DNA of 30,575 bases from NCBI GenBank assembly GCA_001917735.1, contig MNEO01000055.1, positions 1 through 30,575 of the forward strand, given 5' to 3'. Origin of the DNA: Chloroflexi bacterium 13_1_40CM_68_21 (GTDB lineage: Bacteria > Chloroflexota > Limnocylindria > P2-11E). This document shows, piece by piece, positions 23,280 through 30,575 of the stretch (positions within the stretch are counted from its first letter, which is position 1; every line of letters begins with the position of its first letter). A program made the translations under genes and the position numbers. The notes beneath the pieces are model-generated. The model saw nothing but the letters and a program-made list of their open reading frames with translations, was not told the DNA's origin and made no database searches.

Positions 23280-26200
23280 CCGACGAGCTCAAGGTGATCG
23301 AGGGCGGCGCCTCCGCTCCGAACGCGGTCCTGAAGACGCTCACGATGACGGGCTTCAAGTCCTTCGTGCACAAGATCCACTTGGAATTCGCGCCCGGGAT
23401 CACCGCGATCATCGGTCCGAACGGCTCGGGCAAGACGAACATCGTTGACGCCATTCGTTGGGCTCTTGGCGAGAACAACGCACGCGTGTTGCGCGCGAAG
23501 CGCAATGAGGAGCTGATCTTCGGCGGTTCAGAGTCGCGCAAAGCGCTTGGTTTCGCCGAGGTGCTGATGCAGCTCGACAACTCGTCACGACGTCTACCAG
23601 TGGCATTCGCGGAGGTGGAGGTCGGGCGGCGTCTCTACCGGAACGGAGAAGCCGAGTATCTGGTGAACCGGAGTCGCGTGCGGCTCCGCGACATGCAAGA
23701 GCTCCTCGCCGGCGCGAACCTCGCGGACAACGCGTTCGTCGTCGTGGGTCAGGGTCTCACGGACCAGATCCTCGCCCTGCGGCCGGCGGATAGACGCACC
23801 GTGATCGAAGAGGCCTCGGGGACGCGGCGGCTGCAGCTGCGTCGCGAAGAGGCGCTCCAACGTATGAAGCTCTCCGAGGCCGAGCTCGTCCGGGTGAACG
23901 ACATCCTGCGGGAGATCGGACCGCGCGTCGACGCGCTGCGGGACCAAGCCGCAAAATGGACCGAGTACGAGACGATCCGTAACGAGCTCCGACGCCGTGC
24001 GCTGCGCTGGTACAAGGCTTCGTTCGGTACGACCGCGGACCAGCGTGCGGACCTCGCCGCGAAGATCGTCAGCGTCGATCGCGAGATCGAGCGTCTCGTC
24101 GACTTCGTAGCCGAAGGCGAATCCGCGACGGCCGGCAGCGACGAGGATCTGCGTGCGGCGCGTCAGGAGGAAGAGCTCCGCCGCATCGCCGCGGCCGACG
24201 CGTCGGCCGTGGGGGCCTCGGCACGCGAGCGCGTCGCCGGGCTCGAGGCGAGCCTTGCGGCCGTCGGCGCGGAGCGCGAGCGGACCGGCGCGTCCCTCAG
24301 CGCGCTCCCCGCGGAGCTCGCCAGCCTGCGCGAACGGCGAACGCGCGTCGACGACGAAACCGCGGACGCGGCGCGCCGCGCTCGCGAGTCCGCCGACCTG
24401 GCGCGCAGCGCGGAAGAGGACGCGTCGCGCACTCGCGTCGCTCTCGCCGAGGCACGGGCGGCGCGGGTGGAGACCGAGCGGGCGCATCTCATGCGGGAGA
24501 GCGACGAGATCAGGCTGGGCGACGAGGAACGTTCCCTGCTCGCGCGCGATGAGGACCTCGGGACGAATGCCGCGAGCCTCGCGCGCCAGCGCGCGGAGCA
24601 GGAGCGCGAGCGGGGTCGGATGGCCGGCGAGCTCGAGCGCGCCCGAGAGTCGGTTGCGGAGTCCACGCGGATCGCTGAAAGCGCCGCCGAGCGAGCCGGA
24701 GCGGCGCGCAACGAGCTGCAGCGGATCGACGGCGATCTGGCGCTCGTGCGCGGCCAGAGCGCGGCGTTGCGCGAGGCCGTCGACCGCGCCGACGCCGAGA
24801 TCGAGTCTCGCGAGACGGCGCATGAGCTGCCTCCACTCCCCAAGGGCTTCGCCTGGCTCCACGAGCGGATCGCGTCGCCGGACGCGGTGCGCGCCGCTCT
24901 CGGGGGCGCGGTCGCGACGTCGCCATCGTCGGCCGCGGCGGACGCCGCGGTGCCGAAGGGCTGCCGGCGAATCGCGGACGGCGTCGCGGTCTTCCTGGCG
25001 CCGGACGAGGCCACAGCCTTCGCGGCGGCCTCCACGCTGCGCACCGGCGCGGTGATCGCGCCGAGCGGGCTCCTCGTCCTCCCGGGTCTCGCGCGTCTGG
25101 TCGAGCAGCGCGAACGTGCCGACCGCGACGCCTCGGCACAGCTCCGTACGATGGCCGCCCGCCTTCACGAAGAGCTCCTCGCCGCCGAGAAAGCCCAGCG
25201 CGAGGTCCTCGCGGAGCGTGCCGACGCCGAGCGTCGCCGGGAGGATGCCGAAAAGCGCCTCGCGGCCGCGCAGCGTTCGCGCGGCGATGCCGAACGCGTC
25301 GCCGACGACCTAGCCACCGCCGAGGCGGACGTGCGTGATCTCGTCCGCGCCCGTGAAGCGAACGCATCCGCGATCGAGCGCGAGCGCGCCGAGCTCCTCG
25401 GCCGGCGCGAGAAGCTCGCTCAGGATCGCGCTGTGGCTGCGACGGCACGCGCCGAGGCGGCCGAGACCTTCGCCGCTTCCGAACGTGACGAGCAGGTGGC
25501 GGTCGATGCCCACAACGCCGCTTCACGGCGCGCGGAAGAAGCGCGCCTCGAGGCGGCGACGATGGAGGAGCGCCGCAGCGCCTCGGTCCGTTTGCGCGAC
25601 GCGCTGAGCGAGCAGGTCAGCGCGACCGAGCGGCGCATGGCCGACGAAGAGGAGCGGCTCCGAGCGCTTGTCGCGCAGGAGCGGGACGCGCGCGGCCGAC
25701 TCGAGTCGGCTCAGCGGGACCTCGGAGGCGCGACCGCCGAGGCGCGCGAGGCGTCCCGTTCCGCGGAGCTGGCACGGGAGCGCGCGCTCGCGGCGGAGGG
25801 CTCGCGCCGCGAATCCGAGCAGCGCCTCGCCCGCGCCCGAGAGCGCCTCGCCGAGATTCGCGGCGAGCGTGGCAAGCTCGCGGTGGAAGAGGAGCGCGCT
25901 GCCGGCGCGATGCGCCTTCTGGAGGAGCAGGTGCGCGCCGAGCTAGGGCTTCCCGAGGACGAGCCGCTTCCCGATCCCGCGAGCATCGCGCTCGAGGACG
26001 AGCCTGATGAGAAGGAGCGGTCGAGCACGGTCGCCGCGCTGCAGCGACTTCGGCGCCGGCTGATCGCGCTCGAGCCGGTCAACCCTCTTGCCGCGACCGA
26101 GCTGGCGGAGATCGGGCAGCGCCACGAGTTCCTCTCGACCCAGAAGATGGACCTCGAGCGCGCGATGGCCGATCTGCGAACCCTCGCCGACGAGCTCGCG

Positions 26201-26680
26201 ACCACCATCGCCGAGCAGTTCAGCGCGACGATGCAGGCCGTCGACCGCGAATTCGGTCTCTTCTTCCAGCGACTCTTCAACGGCGGGCAGGCCTCGCTCC
26301 GAACCAGCGAGGATCCGGACGAGCCGGGCATCGACATCTACGCCCGGCCGCCGGGGAAGCGGATCGGGAACCTCAACCAGCTCTCCGGTGGAGAGCGCGC
26401 ACTGACGGCGACCGCGCTCCTGCTCGCGATCCTGCGCGTGCGTCCGGCGCCGTTCTGCGTCCTGGACGAGGTCGACGCCGCGCTCGACGAGCGGAACGTC
26501 GGCCGGTTCACGCAGGCGTTGCGCGAGCTCACCGACCGCACCCAGTTCGTGGTGATCACGCACAACCGCGGCACGATCGAGGCGGCGGACATGCTCTACG
26601 GGGTCTCGATGGACGACGCCGGCGTGTCGAAGGTGATCTCGCTCAGGCTCGCGGATCTCGACACGGAGCGCGCCGGCTAG
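23276..26680 (+). CDS. smc: Chromosome segregation protein SMC
   Basis: Long coiled-coil ATPase that, with ScpA/ScpB, organises and segregates the chromosome. At 1134 aa it has the family length. Walker A GPNGSGKT (47-54) with RWALGENN after it, two long coiled-coil arms rich in Ala/Arg/Glu, a central hinge-like segment at about 521-604, then the signature LSGGERALTATALLL and Walker B CVLDEVDAALDE (around 1060). The hinge segment is short and Ala-rich and lacks recognisable hinge motifs. The C-terminal head is canonical. Start is coupled to rnc (ATGA). Its TAG shares a CTAG with the stop of the opposing small gene. Confidence 0.95.
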   Translation: MTDELKVIEGGASAPNAVLKTLTMTGFKSFVHKIHLEFAPGITAIIGPNGSGKTNIVDAIRWALGENNARVLRAKRNEELIFGGSESRKALGFAEVLMQLDNSSRRLPVAFAEVEVGRRLYRNGEAEYLVNRSRVRLRDMQELLAGANLADNAFVVVGQGLTDQILALRPADRRTVIEEASGTRRLQLRREEALQRMKLSEAELVRVNDILREIGPRVDALRDQAAKWTEYETIRNELRRRALRWYKASFGTTADQRADLAAKIVSVDREIERLVDFVAEGESATAGSDEDLRAARQEEELRRIAAADASAVGASARERVAGLEASLAAVGAERERTGASLSALPAELASLRERRTRVDDETADAARRARESADLARSAEEDASRTRVALAEARAARVETERAHLMRESDEIRLGDEERSLLARDEDLGTNAASLARQRAEQERERGRMAGELERARESVAESTRIAESAAERAGAARNELQRIDGDLALVRGQSAALREAVDRADAEIESRETAHELPPLPKGFAWLHERIASPDAVRAALGGAVATSPSSAAADAAVPKGCRRIADGVAVFLAPDEATAFAAASTLRTGAVIAPSGLLVLPGLARLVEQRERADRDASAQLRTMAARLHEELLAAEKAQREVLAERADAERRREDAEKRLAAAQRSRGDAERVADDLATAEADVRDLVRAREANASAIERERAELLGRREKLAQDRAVAATARAEAAETFAASERDEQVAVDAHNAASRRAEEARLEAATMEERRSASVRLRDALSEQVSATERRMADEEERLRALVAQERDARGRLESAQRDLGGATAEAREASRSAELARERALAAEGSRRESEQRLARARERLAEIRGERGKLAVEEERAAGAMRLLEEQVRAELGLPEDEPLPDPASIALEDEPDEKERSSTVAALQRLRRRLIALEPVNPLAATELAEIGQRHEFLSTQKMDLERAMADLRTLADELATTIAEQFSATMQAVDREFGLFFQRLFNGGQASLRTSEDPDEPGIDIYARPPGKRIGNLNQLSGGERALTATALLLAILRVRPAPFCVLDEVDAALDERNVGRFTQALRELTDRTQFVVITHNRGTIEAADMLYGVSMDDAGVSKVISLRLADLDTERAG

Positions 26681-26850
26681 AGCGGCCCTCGGCGACGGCG
26701 GTCCTTGTCAATCTCGTCCAGGACCGCGCGCGTTGCGAAGCGCGCCGCGAGGACGACGAACAGAAGCCCGATGACGAAGGTGATTATCCAACCGATCAGG
26801 ATGAAAACGAGCGGAAAGAACGCGAAGTCGAATGGACCGCTGACCGGCAC
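26677..26850 (-). CDS. Small single-pass membrane protein (hypothetical)
   Basis: A 57-aa minus-strand frame from GTG 26850 fills the only gap in the smc-ffh cluster. One strong hydrophobic segment (residues about 9-36, FAFFPLVFILIGWIITFVIG and on) is followed by a charged tail AVLDEIDKDRRRRGPL, giving an N-out/C-in single-span topology. Codons favour G or C in third position like neighbours, which argues for a real gene. ATG 26883 would lengthen it to 68 aa but overlaps the ftsY start; TATCGT eight bases before the GTG favours the short form as a leaderless start. Its stop shares the palindrome CTAG with the smc stop. I do not recognise the family. Confidence 0.6.
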   Translation of the reverse strand: MPVSGPFDFAFFPLVFILIGWIITFVIGLLFVVLAARFATRAVLDEIDKDRRRRGPL

Positions 26851-26856
26851 GGCCCA

Positions 26857-26870
26857 AGACGATAGCGTCT
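26857..26870. promoter_or_regulatory. Palindromic, possibly bidirectional -10 region
   Basis: AGACG-ATAG-CGTCT has perfect 5-base arms. On the plus strand it holds TAGCGT (26863-26868) seven bases before the ftsY ATG. On the minus strand it holds TATCGT (26864-26859) eight bases before the small membrane gene GTG. Both hexamers fit TANNNT, so this may be one promoter core serving two leaderless starts. No clear -35 boxes are seen. Confidence 0.4.
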
Positions 26871-26875
26871 GATCG

Positions 26876-27775
26876 ATGAGCATCGACCAAGCGCTCGCAA
26901 AGACGCGTGGCGGTCTCTTCGCGCGTCTCTTCCGACGCGGCGAGGAAAAGCTCACAGCGGAGTGGCTGGACTCCCTCGAGGAAGCGCTCCTGCGCGCGGA
27001 TCTCTCCGTTTCGCTCGTCGATCCACTGATGGCGCAGCTACGCGATCTCTTCGCGACGGGCGAGGTCAAGACGGTCCCGAAAGCGCTGGCCGCGGTGCGC
27101 GAGACTCTCGTCGCCGCACTCGCGGGGGATGTGCGCCTGCGCGGCGACGGCGAGAGGCCGCGCGTCATCCTCGTCGTCGGCGTCAATGGGAGCGGAAAGA
27201 CCACGACCGCCGCGAAGCTCGCGAAGCGGCTCAAGGATTCGGGCGAGAGGCCGCTCCTCGCCGCAGCGGACACGTTCCGCGCAGCGGCGATCGAGCAGCT
27301 GGAGCGGTGGGCGCAGCGCGTCGACGTCCCGATCGTCTCCGGCAAGCCCGATGGCGATCCCGCCGCCGTGGTGTTCGATGCGGTGAATGCGGCGAACGCG
27401 CGCGGCAACACGACCGTGATCGCCGACACCGCGGGTCGCCTGCACACGAAGGGTCAGCTCATGGAGGAGCTCGCGAAGATCGTTCGGGTCACCGGTCGTG
27501 CACGCGCGGGCGCTCCTGACGAGGTGCTGCTCGTCCTCGACGCCACCGCCGGGCAGAACGCCATCCAACAGGCGCGTCAGTTCACCGCGACCGCCGCTGT
27601 GACAGGCCTGGTCGTGACGAAGCTCGATGGCACGGCCAAGGGCGGCGCGGTCTTCGCGATCGCGCGGGAGCTCGGGCTCCCGGTGAAGCTGCTCGGTGTC
27701 GGTGAGAAGGCCGACGACCTGGTGCCGATGGATCCGACCGCGTTCGTGAACGCGCTCCTGCCCGCGCCGGCCTGA
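26876..27775 (+). CDS. ftsY: Signal recognition particle receptor FtsY
   Basis: SRP GTPase that docks ribosome-nascent-chain complexes at the membrane. The 299-aa NG-domain protein has a short N-terminal helical part with LFARLFRRGEEKLTAEWLDSLEEALLRADL, P-loop GVNGSGKTT (102-110), ADTFRAAAIEQL, IADTAGRLHT, and the G4 motif TKLDGTAKGGA. It lacks the acidic A domain of E. coli FtsY, as most non-proteobacterial forms do, and probably binds lipid through the N-terminal amphipathic helix. No Shine-Dalgarno precedes ATG 26876. It is separated from ffh by two EAL-domain genes. Confidence 0.95.
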   Translation: MSIDQALAKTRGGLFARLFRRGEEKLTAEWLDSLEEALLRADLSVSLVDPLMAQLRDLFATGEVKTVPKALAAVRETLVAALAGDVRLRGDGERPRVILVVGVNGSGKTTTAAKLAKRLKDSGERPLLAAADTFRAAAIEQLERWAQRVDVPIVSGKPDGDPAAVVFDAVNAANARGNTTVIADTAGRLHTKGQLMEELAKIVRVTGRARAGAPDEVLLVLDATAGQNAIQQARQFTATAAVTGLVVTKLDGTAKGGAVFAIARELGLPVKLLGVGEKADDLVPMDPTAFVNALLPAPA

Positions 27776-27794
27776 GCCTCATACTCGGGCGCGT

Positions 27795-28547
27795 ATGGCG
27801 ATTGTTCGCTTACGAAGCGCGGACCTGAAGCAGGCGCTCGAGGCCGGCGCGCTTTCCTTGCACTACCAGCCGCAGGTCATCATCGCGACCGGGAAGCTCG
27901 CGGGCGTCGAGGCGTTCGTGCGCTGGCCGCACCCGGCGTACGGGATGATCGGCCCGGGCGACATCATTCCGCTGGTCGAGCAGGCCGGGCTGCACGTCGA
28001 GTTCGATCGCTGGGTGGTCGGCGCGATCTGCCGGCAGGCGATGCAGTGGCGGAAGGGCGGGGTCAACGTCCCGATCGTCGCCGCGAATGTGTGGGCCCAG
28101 ACGCTACGGCGTCCTGACGCGCTCAAGCTCTTGGACGCGCTCGCCGAGACCGGTGTCGATCCGAAGACCATCGAGCTCGAGTGTCCGCGCGGGTCCACCG
28201 CGGACCCGGCGCTGACGAAGGCGCTGATGGCGATGCGGGCGCTCGGCGTACGCCTGGCGTCCGAGGAGTACGCCGGCGGCGCCCGCGCGAGCGGCAGGCT
28301 CACGTTCGACACGCTCAAGATCCCGTTCCCGATCGCGCGCGACCATGCCGCGAACGCGGACGGGATCCGCGCGCTCGTCGCAGAAGCGAAGAAGATCGGC
28401 GCGCGCGTCATCGCGGATTCGGTCGAGACCGTCGAGCAGGAGTCGGCCCTCGCGGCGCTGGGCGTCGAGATTGTCCAGGGTTACCTCTACGGGCCTGAGG
28501 TCGCGCCAGGTGAGCTACAGACACTGATCCGCCGACCGACAGGGTGA
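27795..28547 (+). CDS. Degenerate EAL-domain protein (likely inactive c-di-GMP phosphodiesterase fold)
   Basis: The 250-aa protein is almost entirely one EAL domain with no GGDEF, sensor or membrane part. LHYQPQVIIATGKLAGVEAFVRW gives the domain start, but EAL reads EAF (39-41). Asn98 (AANVWAQ) and Glu129 are kept. The metal-binding DDFG motif is replaced by Glu157-Glu158-Tyr (SEEYAGG), and EGVE reads DSVE (208-211). Lys175 (FDTLK) and Gln228-Gly229 remain. Known enzymes need both Asp residues, so I infer loss or strong change of catalysis, possibly with retained nucleotide binding or dimerisation. It lies 19 bases after ftsY and is coupled (GTGA) to the second EAL gene. Confidence 0.85.
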   Translation: MAIVRLRSADLKQALEAGALSLHYQPQVIIATGKLAGVEAFVRWPHPAYGMIGPGDIIPLVEQAGLHVEFDRWVVGAICRQAMQWRKGGVNVPIVAANVWAQTLRRPDALKLLDALAETGVDPKTIELECPRGSTADPALTKALMAMRALGVRLASEEYAGGARASGRLTFDTLKIPFPIARDHAANADGIRALVAEAKKIGARVIADSVETVEQESALAALGVEIVQGYLYGPEVAPGELQTLIRRPTG

Positions 28548-29302
28548 CCGCGTTCGCGCCAGACGAGCTTCGCGAGGCCATCGAGCGTGACCAGCTCTTC
28601 CTCCTGTTCCAACCGCAGGTTGACCTCGCGACGAGCCAGCCGCGCGGCGTCGAAGCCATGCTCCGCTGGCAGCATCCGCGGTTCGGGGTCGTTCACGCCG
28701 CCAAATTCGTTCGGGAGATGGGTCTTGTCGGTCTCGACCGACCATGCCTGCGGTGGATACTCCGTGCCGCTACGCGGCAGCTCGCAGAGTGGCGCGCCGG
28801 CGGCGCGGCGGTCGAATACGTTGCCGTGAACGCGTTCGCGGAAAGTCTGAGCCCACCGCTCGCCGAGGACATCGGGCGGATCGTCACGGACGCACGCCTC
28901 GACCCGTCGTCGCTCGAGATCGAGTGCCAACCCGACTCGATGTTCGACGCGCAAGCCGCCGACGCGATCCGCGCGGTCCGAGCGATCCACGTGCGGGTCG
29001 CGTTCGATGACTTTGGCGATGGACCGATGAGCCTCGTCTCATTGCGGTCATTCGAGTTCGATACGCTGAAGGTTCCGGTGACTTTCGTTCTTCACGGCGA
29101 CGCCCTCGACGACGCGGTCATCTCGGCGACGGTCGCGATCGGCCGCGCGATGGGAGCGCGGGTCGTGGCCGAAGGGGTGGAAACGCTGGCCTTGCGTGAA
29201 CGGGTACGCGCGCTCGGTTGCGATCTCGGCCAGGGCTATCTCTGGTCGCAGCTCGTACGTGGCGCGGACATCCCATCGATCTTCGCGGGGCTCAGGGCCT
29301 GA
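28544..29302 (+). CDS. EAL-domain protein (putative c-di-GMP phosphodiesterase)
   Basis: A 252-aa stand-alone EAL domain, paralogous to the gene before it (both share FQPQV/YQPQV, RGVEA/AGVEA, FDTLK and QGYL). Here most catalytic positions are intact: Glu37 (EAM instead of EAL), Asn96, Glu127, Asp155-Asp156 (FDDFGDG), Lys176, EGVE (210-213) and Gln230. Hydrolysis of cyclic di-GMP is therefore plausible, unlike its neighbour. The GTG overlaps the upstream stop, and its own TGA overlaps the ffh ATG (TGATG), so the pair is translationally tied into the SRP operon. No signal peptide or membrane helix is visible. Confidence 0.87.
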   Translation: MTAFAPDELREAIERDQLFLLFQPQVDLATSQPRGVEAMLRWQHPRFGVVHAAKFVREMGLVGLDRPCLRWILRAATRQLAEWRAGGAAVEYVAVNAFAESLSPPLAEDIGRIVTDARLDPSSLEIECQPDSMFDAQAADAIRAVRAIHVRVAFDDFGDGPMSLVSLRSFEFDTLKVPVTFVLHGDALDDAVISATVAIGRAMGARVVAEGVETLALRERVRALGCDLGQGYLWSQLVRGADIPSIFAGLRA

Positions 29303-30575
29303 TGTTCGAACAGCTTTCAGACCGTCTCGCAGGTACCTTCGAGCGCCTCCGCGGGCGTCCGCGCGTGAGCGAGGCGGATCTCGACGAGGCGCTGCGCGAT
29401 GTGCGCGTCGCGCTCCTCGAGGCGGACGTGAACCTCAAGGTGGTGCGCGAACTCGTCGCGAAGGTGCGCGAGCGCGCGGTCGGCGAGAAGGTGCTCGAAT
29501 CGATCACCGGCGCACAGCAGGTCGTGAAGATCGTCCACGACGCGATCGTGGAGATGCTGGGCGGCGCCGCGACCCCGCTCGCGAGGGCCGAGCGCCCGCC
29601 GACCGTGATCGTCCTCGCGGGGCTGCAGGGATCGGGAAAGACGACGACCGCGGCGAAGCTCGCGAACCTCATGCGCAAGCAGGGTCGTCGCCCGCTGCTC
29701 GTGGCTGCGGACGTGCACCGGCCCGCCGCGATCGAGCAGCTCGTCACGCTGGGCAAGCAGCTCGGCGTGCCGGTGCGCGCTGTGGATCCGGGGCGCGTCG
29801 CCGGCGATGTCGCGACGCTGGCGCGTGCGGCGACCGCGGAGGGTCAAGACACGGTGATCGTCGACACAGCGGGGAGGCTTCACATCGACGAAGCGATGAT
29901 GGCCGAGATCGCCGACGTGGTCGCGGCATCGAAACCACACGACGTGCTGCTCGTCCTTGACGCGATGGCCGGACAGGACGCCGTCGACAGCGCCAGCGCG
30001 TTCCAGGCACGGCTCCCGCTCACCGGTCTCGTTCTCGCGAAGGCCGATGGCGACGCGCGCGGAGGCGCGTCACTCTCCGTCCGTGCGGTCACCGGCGTTC
30101 CGGTGAAGCTCATCGGGACCGGAGAGAAGCTCGACGCGCTCGAAGTCTTCCATCCCGACCGGCTCGCCCAGCGCATCCTCGGAATGGGCGACATCCTGAC
30201 GCTCGTCGAACGTGCGCAGGAGCACGTCGATCAAAAGACCGCAGAAGAGCAGGCGCGGAAGCTCCTGGAGGCGCAGTTCACCTTCGACGACTTCTACGCT
30301 CAGCTGCAACAGGTCAAGAAGATGGGACCGCTCGGCGATCTACTGAAGATGATCCCGGGGCTTGGCCAGGTCGCCAAGCAGCTCCCTGAAGGGCCCGAGG
30401 CCGAGCGCGAGATGCGCAAGGTCGAGGCCATCATCTCGTCGATGACGAAGGCAGAGCGTGCGGACCCGTCGCTGATCAACGGATCGCGCCGCCGGAGGAT
30501 CGCCAGCGGCTCCGGGACGACCGTCGCCGATGTGAACCAGTTGACCAAACAGTTCGCGGAGATGCGCAAGCTCAT
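29302..30575 (+). CDS. ffh: Signal recognition particle GTPase Ffh (C-terminus cut by window end)
   Basis: Binds signal peptides and 4.5S/6S RNA and delivers ribosomes to FtsY. The visible 424 codons contain the N domain (FEQLSDRLAGTFERLRG), P-loop GLQGSGKT (107-114), VDTAGRLH (188-194), DARGGA, and the methionine-rich M domain from about residue 300 with MGPLGDLLKMIPG and the RNA-binding stretch SRRRRIASGSG. The G4 motif reads AKAD (246-249) where TKxD is usual. The start is coupled to the EAL gene by TGATG. The remaining C-terminus, normally about 20-40 residues, lies beyond the window. Confidence 0.96.
   Translation, partial: MFEQLSDRLAGTFERLRGRPRVSEADLDEALRDVRVALLEADVNLKVVRELVAKVRERAVGEKVLESITGAQQVVKIVHDAIVEMLGGAATPLARAERPPTVIVLAGLQGSGKTTTAAKLANLMRKQGRRPLLVAADVHRPAAIEQLVTLGKQLGVPVRAVDPGRVAGDVATLARAATAEGQDTVIVDTAGRLHIDEAMMAEIADVVAASKPHDVLLVLDAMAGQDAVDSASAFQARLPLTGLVLAKADGDARGGASLSVRAVTGVPVKLIGTGEKLDALEVFHPDRLAQRILGMGDILTLVERAQEHVDQKTAEEQARKLLEAQFTFDDFYAQLQQVKKMGPLGDLLKMIPGLGQVAKQLPEGPEAEREMRKVEAIISSMTKAERADPSLINGSRRRRIASGSGTTVADVNQLTKQFAEMRKL

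Noticed and set aside
23594..25168. 524-codon minus-strand frame opposite smc
   Set aside because: Mirror of the Ala/Arg/Glu coiled-coil codons; no plausible start context or domain.
26876..26960. FtsY lacking the N-terminal A domain, considered as a truncation
   Set aside because: Most non-proteobacterial FtsY proteins lack it; the NG domain is complete.
1..30575. Search for tRNA, rRNA, CRISPR repeats, insertion sequences, att sites or prophage genes
   Set aside because: No cloverleaf-like or rRNA-like stretch, no regularly spaced repeats, no transposase or integrase motifs were seen.

Overview
The window is GC-rich chromosomal DNA carrying a dense, almost entirely plus-strand run of housekeeping genes. 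Lipoprotein signal peptidase, four-cysteine bL28 and bL32, SMC/FtsY/Ffh, a FakA-type kinase and a DivIVA/SepIVA-like protein next to a DUF177 gene suggest a monoderm-type or deep-branching bacterium. Chloroflexota or a neighbouring phylum is my best guess; this is inference from gene content, and no rRNA is present to settle it. I see no insertion sequence, prophage, CRISPR array or tRNA.

Layout. (1) 1-3613: a left-truncated TetR-family regulator on the minus strand diverges from fabD-fabF-fabG (fatty-acid elongation). (2) 3630-11011: lspA, rluD, gmk, priA, def, fmt, rlmN and a Nudix hydrolase. Most neighbours overlap by 1-4 bases (ATGA, GTGA or TGATG junctions), so this looks like one long translationally coupled operon. 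(3) 11080-13350: a large membrane protein with an embedded spermidine-synthase-like Rossmann domain, convergent with rpmB (minus). (4) 13591-18733: a FakA-like kinase, then an ArsR repressor with a clear operator-promoter, an NAD-dependent epimerase-like protein and recG. (5) 18733-22042: rsmD, a coiled-coil SepIVA-like protein, the DUF177 protein, rpmF, plsX, nusB. (6) 22043-22284: a 242-base non-coding stretch with a probable terminator and promoter. (7) 22285-26680: acpP, a strong intrinsic terminator, rnc, smc. (8) 26677-30575: a small minus-strand membrane protein, ftsY, two tandem EAL-domain proteins and ffh (cut by the window end).

The order from gmk to ffh is a compressed version of the Firmicute gmk...priA-def-fmt-rlmN...rpmB-fakA-recG-plsX-acpP-rnc-smc-ftsY-ffh locus. 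It lacks rpoZ, coaBC, rsmB and the prpC/prkC pair, and has gained ArsR/epimerase, rsmD, nusB and the EAL pair. Lipid synthesis (fabD/F/G, plsX, acpP, FakA-like), translation and ribosome maturation (def, fmt, rlmN, rluD, rsmD, bL28, bL32, nusB, rnc), replication restart (priA, recG) and protein targeting (ftsY, ffh, lspA) are therefore co-located.

The most unusual parts are: two translationally coupled EAL-domain genes, one with degenerate catalytic motifs, wedged between the SRP receptor gene and the SRP GTPase gene; a palindromic, apparently bidirectional start region between ftsY and an opposing small membrane protein; gmk with only a CTG start available; and repeated placement of TANNNT-like hexamers 6-10 bases before start codons that lack a Shine-Dalgarno, suggesting leaderless transcripts.
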